A DNA stretch of 6,336 bases, taken from positions 1-6,336 of the forward strand of contig JABFVJ010000207.1 in assembly GCA_013362835.1 (NCBI GenBank), read 5' to 3'. The notes beneath the pieces are model-generated. The model was not told the origin of the DNA. It was given only the letters and a program-made list of their open reading frames with translations, and did not search any database. Origin of the DNA: Nonomuraea sp. (GTDB taxonomy: Bacteria; Actinomycetota; Actinomycetes; Streptosporangiales; Streptosporangiaceae). The translations under genes and the position numbers were made by a program. Of the stretch, positions 1 through 4,330 are shown in pieces. Positions within the stretch are counted from its first letter, which is position 1. The number at the start of each line of letters is the position of its first letter.

Positions 1-649
1 TTGGGGTGGGCGTGGCGAGGACGGCCAGGCGTTCGGTGGGCAGGTGGCGTTGCACGGCAGCGGGCGGCAGGTCGGCGGTGGCGTCGGTGGCGATGACGTG
101 GAAGCGCCCCCGCCGCGGCAGCCCCAGCGCGTCGGCCGCCTCCCGGATCCGCGCCGGGTCGGTGCCGAGGAGCGCGTCGAACAGCCGGTCACGATCGAGC
201 CGATCACGCAGCTCACGCTCCGCCTCCACCTCCCGGTACGCCTCGCGGATCGTCTCCGACAGCAGGTCGAGCCCGAGCCACAACTCCCCGGCGCTCTCGA
301 TGAGCACGGCTTGCTCGGCGGGCGTGGTCTCGGCGGCGATGCGCTCCCACAGGAACTGGGTGCCGATCCGGTAGCTGTGCAGCAGTGCCGCCAGCGGGAT
401 GCCGCGCAGCGCCCGCCTGCGCGCGTTGGCCTTGGCGACGTCGGTCGGCGACGCAGCCCCGCCGCCGAGGTGGGCGAGGGAGACCCGCAACTGCTCGGCG
501 CAGACCGTGGTGACGTCGTCTTCCGGCACAACCGTCAGTTCGATCTCCGCCGCCCGTACCCGCCGGGCCAGCTCGATCGCCAGCTCGTCGACTCGGGCGA
601 GCAGCCGCGCGGTCAACGCCGCAGGTCCTGGTCCGTTCACGCCGGGCAT
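1..649 (-). CDS. PucR/CdaR-family transcriptional regulator, N-terminal part (C-terminus beyond the window)
   Basis: Read on the minus strand from the ATG at 649-647, the frame stays open for 216 codons to the window edge. Residues about 10-145 are helical, with a conserved-looking stretch 'ALLHSYRIGTQFLWERI' at 89-104. This matches the RsbRD-like N-terminal domain found in many actinobacterial PucR-type regulators. A charged helix (136-155, REAYREVEAERELRDRLDRD) then leads into the start of what should be the GGDEF-like middle domain ('RLFDALLGTD', then 'GRFHVIATDA' at 181-190). The DNA-binding HTH_30 domain expected at the C-terminus would lie outside the window, so it cannot be confirmed. 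Such proteins usually sense a metabolite and control catabolic genes, often divergent ones. The neighbour here is a divergent aldolase-like gene 108 bp away. The Shine-Dalgarno is weak (GGTGG, 4 nt before ATG) and lies inside an inverted repeat. A TTG at 664 is a less likely start. The family call rests on the N-terminal half only. Confidence 0.78.
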   Translation of the reverse strand, partial: MPGVNGPGPAALTARLLARVDELAIELARRVRAAEIELTVVPEDDVTTVCAEQLRVSLAHLGGGAASPTDVAKANARRRALRGIPLAALLHSYRIGTQFLWERIAAETTPAEQAVLIESAGELWLGLDLLSETIREAYREVEAERELRDRLDRDRLFDALLGTDPARIREAADALGLPRRGRFHVIATDATADLPPAAVQRHLPTERLAVLATPTP

Positions 650-665
650 TGTGCCACCGCACAAT
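648..665. promoter_or_regulatory. Perfect inverted repeat over the regulator's start codon (candidate operator)
   Basis: ATTGTGC (648-654), 4-bp spacer CACC, GCACAAT (659-665): 7-bp arms, fully symmetric. It is AT-richer than its surroundings and covers the start codon and weak ribosome-binding site of the PucR-type gene. It lies about 93 bp upstream of the divergent aldolase-like gene. An autoregulatory operator is the natural inference. The binding protein is not shown by sequence. Confidence 0.5.
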
Positions 666-695
666 CACGGCGGCCAGATTCACGACCCGTGCCCG

Positions 696-733
696 TTGTG
701 ACCCCTGGCACCGAGCGGGATTCTGGAACCCCG
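696..733 (+). promoter_or_regulatory. Candidate promoter and near-palindrome upstream of the aldolase-like gene
   Basis: TTGTGA (696-701) and GATTCT (719-724) are spaced by 17 bp and could serve as -35 and -10, though the -10 is weak. Overlapping the -10 is a near-palindrome, CGGGATTC-TG-GAACCCCG (716-733), with one mismatch between the arms. It could be an operator. Both are pattern-based guesses. Confidence 0.28.
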
Positions 734-757
734 GCCCTCGCTCGATGCGGAGACGAC

Positions 758-1540
758 GTGAACCTCGACCCCATCCCCACCGACCAGCTGACCTTCCGCC
801 TCCCGCAGAAGTTCGACAACGTCGAGGACGAGCGGCGCCACCGCCAGGAACGGCTGGTGGCCGCGCTGCGCCTGTTCGGCAGGTTCGGCTTCGAGGAGGG
901 CGTGGCCGGGCACATCACCGCCCGCGACCCCGAATACTCCGACCACTTCTGGGTCAACCCGTTCGGCATGAGCTTCAAGCACATCAGGGTCAGCGACCTG
1001 ATCCTGGTCAACCACGAGGGCCAGGTCGTCCACGGCAGGTACCACGTCAACCAGGCGGCCTTCGCCATCCACTCGATGGTGCACCAGGCCCGCCCCGACG
1101 CGGTCGCCGCCGCCCACTCCCACTCGGTGTACGGCAAGGCGCTGTCGTCGCTCGGCACCCAGCTCGAACCGCTGACCCAGGACGCCTGCGCCTTCTACGA
1201 GGACCACGGCCTGTTCGACGACTACACGGGCGTGGTGCTGGAGACCGAGGAGGGCCGCAGGATCGCCGCCGCGCTGGGTTCGCACAAGGCCGTCATCCTG
1301 CGTAACCACGGGCTGCTGACCGTGGGCGACTCCGTCGACGCCGCCGCCTGGTGGTTCATCACGATGGAGCGTTCGTGCCAGGCGCAGCTGCTGGCCAAGG
1401 CGGCCGGCCCGACCGTGTCCATCGAGCACGACCAGGCCAAGCTCACCCACGGCCAGATCGGCAACGACCTGGTCGGCTGGATCAACTTCCAGCCGCTCTA
1501 CGACCAGATCGTGCGCTCCGACACCGACATGTTCGACTGA
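758..1540 (+). CDS. Class II aldolase/adducin-fold protein, catalytic Glu replaced
   Basis: A 260-residue protein of the class II aldolase/adducin family, whose metal-dependent members cleave, epimerise or decarboxylate small sugar (phosphate) acids in the cytosol. The GTG at 758 is chosen because GGAG (749-752) lies 5 nt upstream and the protein then starts just before the domain; the frame stays open further upstream but that part is antisense to the regulator. Visible motifs: 'GFEEGVAGHITAR' at 44-56 (family G-x-x-G-N-[VI]-S-x-R region), 'WVNPFG' at 65-70, metal-site histidines in 'AHSHS' (H120, H122) and 'RNHGLLTVG' (H184). Counting back from the first zinc His as in L-fuculose-phosphate aldolase, the residue matching catalytic Glu73 is Ala101, in 'VNQAAFAIH'. 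This places it in the adducin-like subgroup rather than among proven aldolases, so substrate and reaction are unknown. It stands alone on the plus strand, divergent from the PucR-type regulator and convergent with the operon ending at 1838. Confidence 0.9.
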   Translation: MNLDPIPTDQLTFRLPQKFDNVEDERRHRQERLVAALRLFGRFGFEEGVAGHITARDPEYSDHFWVNPFGMSFKHIRVSDLILVNHEGQVVHGRYHVNQAAFAIHSMVHQARPDAVAAAHSHSVYGKALSSLGTQLEPLTQDACAFYEDHGLFDDYTGVVLETEEGRRIAAALGSHKAVILRNHGLLTVGDSVDAAAWWFITMERSCQAQLLAKAAGPTVSIEHDQAKLTHGQIGNDLVGWINFQPLYDQIVRSDTDMFD

Positions 1541-1683
1541 GCCTCTGTCCAATACCCCCTGGCGTGCAGTTCGTACAGCGTCGCGTACAGGTCTCCCGCC
1601 GCCATCAGCTCCTCGGGGATGAGGCGAATCAAATCGGCTCCCCCTCGTACGGCAGGCGGCCGCACCACGGCGGTGAAATCGTC
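1537..1683 (-). pseudogene. Probable decayed 3' end of an ABC-transporter ATPase gene
   Basis: On the minus strand the frame reads 'DDFTAVVRPPAVRGGADLI' then 'RLIPEELMAAGDLYATLYEL' then 'HARGYWTEAQ'. This resembles the end of ABC exporter ATPases: '(H)RLSTVRGADLI' after the H-loop, then 'THEELLAAGGLYAxLYxLQ'. About 13-15 residues (the usual '...VLDxGRVVExG...') seem missing between 'ADLI' and 'PEEL', and the H-loop His is not recognisable. The frame runs on without a stop into the antisense of the aldolase gene (stop at 1498-1500). There is no credible start codon with a ribosome-binding site, and third-position GC is lower than in the real genes. No Walker or signature motif is present. It could instead be chance similarity in a short frame. 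Confidence 0.38.
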
Positions 1684-1700
1684 AGGCCGCGCTGGCCCGT

Positions 1701-1790
1701 GGAGAGCCTCAAGTTGCCGTGCCGCCTTGAGGGGAGCCGTCAGGTTGCGGTGCCGCCCGAGGAGAGCCTCTGACTGCCGCGCCGGGTGTC
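1701..1790. repeat. Three degenerate ~30-bp tandem repeats
   Basis: Units begin at 1701, 1731 and 1761 with GGAGAGCCTC, GGGGAGCCGT and GGAGAGCCTC. Units 1 and 2 also share TTGC-x-GTGCCGCC with compensating 1-bp indels. The similarity is imperfect but evident by eye. On the minus strand the 30-bp period keeps one frame open and encodes a ten-residue motif: 'ARQSEALLGR', 'HRNLTAPLKA', 'ARQLEALHGP'. That frame has a stop at 1789-1791 and continues into the ABC-like remnant. Whether it was ever translated is unclear. Confidence 0.5.
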
Positions 1791-1791
1791 A

Positions 1792-1806
1792 CCGCCTCCG
1801 AGGCGG
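1792..1806. terminator. Small GC hairpin between convergent genes (possible terminator)
   Basis: CCGCCT (1792-1797), loop CCG, AGGCGG (1801-1806): a perfect 6-bp GC stem. No T-tract follows on either strand, so this would be at best an actinobacterial-type stem-only terminator. It sits between the ends of the aldolase-like gene and the PPOX-like gene, where a bidirectional terminator would be expected. Confidence 0.3.
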
Positions 1807-1859
1807 GCTCAATCCAGGAGCACCATCCGGGGCGGGCTCACTTCAAGAGTGCCGTCCGG
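1802..1859. repeat. 29-bp tandem duplication spanning the 3' end of the PPOX-like gene
   Basis: Unit A is 1802-1830 and unit B is 1831-1859. Both start GGCGGGCTCA and end TCCGG, and 23 of 29 positions match. Unit B holds the last codons and stop (1838-1840) of the minus-strand PPOX-like gene. Unit A, just beyond the stop, still carries the matching stop in register: its minus strand reads 'RMVLLD' then stop, against 'RTALLK' then stop. A tandem duplication of the gene end followed by drift explains this. Confidence 0.65.
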
Positions 1860-2320
1860 GGTGTGAAGTGGCCGCGGGCGAAGCTGGCCGCGTCGAGGAC
1901 CTGGACCCGCCACGGGTCAAGCCGCAGCACTGTGAACCCCTCGGACTCCGGCCCCGGCAGGCCGAACGCGCGCAGGTCGTAGCCGAGCGGCGGCGGGGCC
2001 GTGGTGAACATCTCCCACACGTGGCGCTTGGTCTCGACGTCGTCGACCCACGATGTGGCCGCCTCGCCGAGGACGACGTTCTGCTCGGGGCTCCAGTAGG
2101 AGAAGGCCACCTGGGGATTGGCGGCCAGGTGGGCGCCCTTGACGCCGGCGTTGGAGGTGAAGATCCAGCCCACCGGGCGTTCGTCGATCACTTCCCAGAT
2201 CGGGTGCAGGATGCGTGAGCGGGGGCGGCCCTGCCCGTCGACCGTGGTCACGGTGCACCAGATGATCTCCGAGGTGAACGTCAGGAACTCGTCCTTCAAG
2301 GCGCTGAATGATTCGGTCAT
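1838..2320 (-). CDS. Pyridoxamine 5'-phosphate oxidase-like flavin split-barrel protein
   Basis: A 160-residue protein of the PPOX-like split beta-barrel superfamily, small cytosolic proteins that bind FMN or F420 and reduce or oxidise varied substrates. Visible: the opening helix 'SFSALKDEFLTF' (4-15), first barrel strands with 'CTVTTVDGQGRPRSRILHPIWE' spanning 22-43 (the R-x-R-x-L-x-P pattern typical of flavin-phosphate binding), 'GWIFTS' (51-56), 'K..HLAANPQVAFSYW' (61-76) and the C-terminal strand 'EGFTVLRLDPWRVQVLD' (127-143). Length fits short stand-alone members. The ATG at 2320 is preferred; a TTG at 2350 in the same frame would add ten residues and overlap the end of the upstream gene. 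No strong Shine-Dalgarno is seen before the ATG, and the gap to the upstream stop is 13 bp, so translational coupling is likely. It is the last gene of the GntR-dehydrogenase operon. Its substrate cannot be read from sequence, and FMN versus F420 use is undecided. Confidence 0.88.
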   Translation of the reverse strand: MTESFSALKDEFLTFTSEIIWCTVTTVDGQGRPRSRILHPIWEVIDERPVGWIFTSNAGVKGAHLAANPQVAFSYWSPEQNVVLGEAATSWVDDVETKRHVWEMFTTAPPPLGYDLRAFGLPGPESEGFTVLRLDPWRVQVLDAASFARGHFTPRTALLK

Positions 2321-2333
2321 GAGCCGGATGATG

Positions 2334-3515
2334 TCATCCCCGACCGACAATCGGCGCCCGCTCCCTGATCCGGTCGGTGATCGCGGCGCCCAGTTCCGCC
2401 GTGGTGCCGGTGCCGTGGAGGTCGGGGGTGAGCGGGGCGTCGGCGGGCCCCGCCGCGAGGACGTCCTCGATGGCGGCCAGCAGGTGGGCGCCCGCGTCCG
2501 GGTGGCCGAGGTGGTCGAGCATCATCGACGCGCACCAGATCTGCCCGACCGGGTTGGCGATGCCGAGCCCGGCGATGTCGGGAGCCGAGCCGTGCACCGG
2601 CTCGAAGAGGCTCGGGGAGGTGCGGTCGGGGTTGATGTTGGCGCTCGGCGCGATGCCGATCGTGCCGGTGCACGCGGGTCCGAGGTCGGACAGGATGTCG
2701 CCGAACAGGTTGCTGGCGACCACGACGTCGTAGCGGTCGGGGTGGAGGACGAAGTTGGCCGCCAGCGCGTCGATGTGGCACCTGTCGTGGGCGACCTCGG
2801 GGAAGTGTTTGGCCATCTCCTCGACCCGCTCGTCCCAGTAGGGCATCGAGATCGAGATGCCGTTGCTCTTGGTCGCCGAGGTGAGGTGGCGGGCGGGGCG
2901 GCGGGAGGCGAGGTCGAAGGCGTAGCGCAGCACGCGGTCGACGCCGACCCTCGTCATCACGGTCTCTTGCAGGACGGTTTCGCGCGGGGTGCCCTCGAAG
3001 ATGCGGCCCCCGATGCTGGAGTACTCGCCCTCGGTGTTCTCCCGCACGACCAGGAAGTCGATCTCGCCCGGTTCGCGCCCGGCGAGCGGGCTGCGCACGC
3101 CTGGCATCAGGCGGCAGGGGCGCAGGTTGACGTACTGGTCGAAGCCGCGCCGCATCTGGAGGAGGCTGCCCCACAGCGACACGTGGTCGGGGACGACCGC
3201 GGGCCAGCCGACGGCGCCGAAGAAGATCGCGTCGTAGGTGGAGAGGGTTTCCTGCCAGTCGTCGGGGAGCATGGCGCCGTGGCGTTGCCAGTAGGGGGCG
3301 CTGGCGAAGTCGAAGTGGTCGAAGCGCAGGTCGAGGCCGAACACGCCGGCGGTCGCCTCCAGGGCACGCAGGCCTTCCGGCACGACCTCGGTGCCGATGC
3401 CGTCCCCGGGGATCACGGCGATGCGGTGGGTGCGGGGCCGAGGGGAGGCGTCTGACGTGGGGGCCTGGTGCCGGGGGCGTGGGGTCGTCGCTTCGAACGG
3501 GCCAGGGTTCGTCAT
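2334..3515 (-). CDS. dmlA: D-malate/tartrate dehydrogenase (decarboxylating), isocitrate/isopropylmalate dehydrogenase family
   Basis: A 393-residue NAD-dependent beta-decarboxylating dehydrogenase. The DmlA/TtuC branch oxidises D-malate to pyruvate and CO2, and acts on tartrates and often 3-isopropylmalate. From memory it tracks E. coli DmlA closely: 'IPGDGIG' (35-41), 'FFGAVGWP' then 'VPDHVSLWGSLLQMRR' (108-123), 'FDQYVNLRP' (125-133), 'VRENTEGEYSSIGGR' (157-171, with Arg158 and catalytic Tyr165), 'TSATKSNGISISMPYWDER' (212-230, catalytic Lys216), 'HIDAL' (Asp249), 'FGDILSDLGP' (metal ligands Asp273, Asp277) and 'SLFEPVHGSAPDIAG' (302-316). The SLWG-SLL-MRR segment is typical of this branch, not of LeuB or Icd. 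Its ATG overlaps the stop of the GntR gene (ATGA), with GGAG 6 nt upstream. Residues 2-28 are a Pro/Thr/Arg-rich extension not usual in the family. Exact substrate (D-malate, tartrate or a related acid) is inferred, not proven. Confidence 0.93.
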   Translation of the reverse strand: MTNPGPFEATTPRPRHQAPTSDASPRPRTHRIAVIPGDGIGTEVVPEGLRALEATAGVFGLDLRFDHFDFASAPYWQRHGAMLPDDWQETLSTYDAIFFGAVGWPAVVPDHVSLWGSLLQMRRGFDQYVNLRPCRLMPGVRSPLAGREPGEIDFLVVRENTEGEYSSIGGRIFEGTPRETVLQETVMTRVGVDRVLRYAFDLASRRPARHLTSATKSNGISISMPYWDERVEEMAKHFPEVAHDRCHIDALAANFVLHPDRYDVVVASNLFGDILSDLGPACTGTIGIAPSANINPDRTSPSLFEPVHGSAPDIAGLGIANPVGQIWCASMMLDHLGHPDAGAHLLAAIEDVLAAGPADAPLTPDLHGTGTTAELGAAITDRIRERAPIVGRG

Positions 3516-4237
3516 CGAGGTCTCCGCTCCGTGTGGGCGCCGAGGTCCGTCAGTGATCCCTGGGCGTCCTCGATGACGAGCCGTTCGGCGGTCGCCGAGT
3601 CGCCCTCGCGCAGGGCCCGCACCAGGGCGCGGTGGGTGGAGTAGCGGTCGAGGCCGAACCGGTCGTTCACGGCGATCTGCTCAAGAATGCGCGCCCGCCG
3701 CTCCGGCTTGGAGAACACCTGCGACTGCTCCAGCAGCCGCACCAGCACCGGGTTGGCCGCGCACGCGTTCAGGGTCTCGTTGAACTCCTGCATGTGGTCG
3801 AGCAGCGCGATGAGCTGCCGTTCCACGTTCTCGCCGTTGCGGTGCCGGGTGACGATGACGATCAGCAGGTCGTCGGTGGCGTCGAGGATCGCGTCGAGCG
3901 TGTCGAGCTGGTCGGCGGTGGCGTGCCTGGCGGCGAAGCGGGCGACCAGGCCGCGCAGGCCGATCTCGACCTCGGCGAGGTCGGCGATGGCGCGTTCCGC
4001 GATGTCGGCGACGACGACAGTGCGGGGACCGGTGCGCTGGATGAGCCCGTCCTGCTCCAGGCGGCGCAGCGCTTCACGCACGGGGGTGGCGCTGACTTCG
4101 AGCTGCTCGGCGAGGCCGCGCTCGGTGACCTTCTGCCCTGGGCGCAGCGCGCCTGACCCGATCGCTTCGCGCAAAGACTGGTAGGCGAGGTCGGCCCGGG
4201 TTTCGCTGCCCGCCTCGGTTGGCGGTTTGACCGTCAT
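3512..4237 (-). CDS. GntR-family (FadR/FCD subfamily) transcriptional regulator
   Basis: A 241-residue regulator. The N-terminal winged helix-turn-helix covers about 15-78: 'ADLAYQSLREAIGSGALRPG' (15-34), 'VTERGLAEQLEVSATPVREA' (37-56, recognition helix), 'LRRLEQDGLIQR' (57-68). An all-helical FCD ligand-binding domain follows (about 80-225), ending in 'STHRALVRALREGDSATAERLV' (200-221). FCD proteins usually bind an organic acid, often through a metal held by Asp and His. Here the usual 'D-x-x-x-H' helix reads 'MQEFNETL' (149-156), so both ligands look replaced (Met149, Asn153), while His202 remains. The ATG at 4237 has GGTGA 4 nt upstream. It is first in the minus-strand operon and overlaps the dehydrogenase by four bases, so it is likely co-expressed with it. 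The palindrome TTGCTATAGCAA in the divergent region is its probable operator, making it likely a repressor of both directions. Confidence 0.93.
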   Translation of the reverse strand: MTVKPPTEAGSETRADLAYQSLREAIGSGALRPGQKVTERGLAEQLEVSATPVREALRRLEQDGLIQRTGPRTVVVADIAERAIADLAEVEIGLRGLVARFAARHATADQLDTLDAILDATDDLLIVIVTRHRNGENVERQLIALLDHMQEFNETLNACAANPVLVRLLEQSQVFSKPERRARILEQIAVNDRFGLDRYSTHRALVRALREGDSATAERLVIEDAQGSLTDLGAHTERRPR

Positions 4238-4247
4238 GAGTTCACCG

Positions 4248-4284
4248 TAGCAAAGTCAGATGCTGTTGCTTGACAGTTTTGCTA
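4248..4284. promoter_or_regulatory. Long-range inverted half-sites near the GntR gene start
   Basis: TAGCAAA (4248-4254) is an exact inverted match to TTTGCTA (4278-4284), the left arm region of the main palindrome. Inside them GTCA (4255-4258) and TGAC (4271-4274) also pair. The upstream copy is 10 bp from the GntR start codon, so it may be a second, autoregulatory site. A hairpin is possible, but operator half-sites are the simpler reading. Confidence 0.4.
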
Positions 4285-4297
4285 TAGCAAGTATTGT
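4270..4297 (+). promoter_or_regulatory. Candidate promoter of the transporter-dehydrogenase pair
   Basis: TTGACA (4270-4275) matches the consensus -35 exactly. TATTGT (4292-4297), 16 bp downstream, matches four of six -10 positions. Transcription would start near 4304, giving a leader of about 27 nt before the GTG at 4331. The interval is the most AT-rich stretch of the region. Confidence 0.55.
4279..4290. promoter_or_regulatory. Perfect 12-bp palindrome TTGCTATAGCAA, probable GntR operator
   Basis: TTGCTA-TAGCAA is a perfect dyad lying between the candidate -35 and -10 of the plus-strand promoter, in the shared region of two divergent operons, one of which encodes a GntR/FCD protein. Short TTG...CAA dyads are typical operators for this subfamily. 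Binding here would block RNA polymerase. The link to this regulator is inferred from position and symmetry. Confidence 0.62.
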
Positions 4298-4316
4298 GAC
4301 GCCTGCCACACCCCCC

Positions 4317-4324
4317 GAGGAGGT
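4317..4324 (+). promoter_or_regulatory. Strong ribosome-binding site for the transporter
   Basis: GAGGAGGT, an excellent match to the anti-Shine-Dalgarno, lies 6 nt before the GTG at 4331 and fixes that start. Confidence 0.8.
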
Positions 4325-4330
4325 ACGTCA

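Noticed and set aside
44..757. Plus-strand open frame extending the aldolase-like protein by about 238 residues upstream
   Set aside because: It is low-complexity, Arg/Gln/Pro-rich and antisense to the well-formed PucR-type gene. The GTG at 758 has a ribosome-binding site and starts just before the domain.
1701..1859. CRISPR array, suggested by about 30-bp repeats
   Set aside because: Units are directly adjacent or degenerate with no unique spacers and no cas genes nearby.
1619..2218. Plus-strand open frame through the intergenic repeats into the antisense of the PPOX-like gene
   Set aside because: No family resemblance, no ribosome-binding site, and two-thirds is antisense to a clear gene.
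2118..3455. Long plus-strand open frame of 445 codons
   Set aside because: Antisense of the DmlA-type gene; composition is Gly/Val/Glu/Arg-rich with no domain, as expected from a GC-rich shadow frame.
3632..4184. Two plus-strand open frames opposite the GntR gene
   Set aside because: Antisense shadows; the minus-strand reading gives a complete winged-helix plus FCD protein with a ribosome-binding site.
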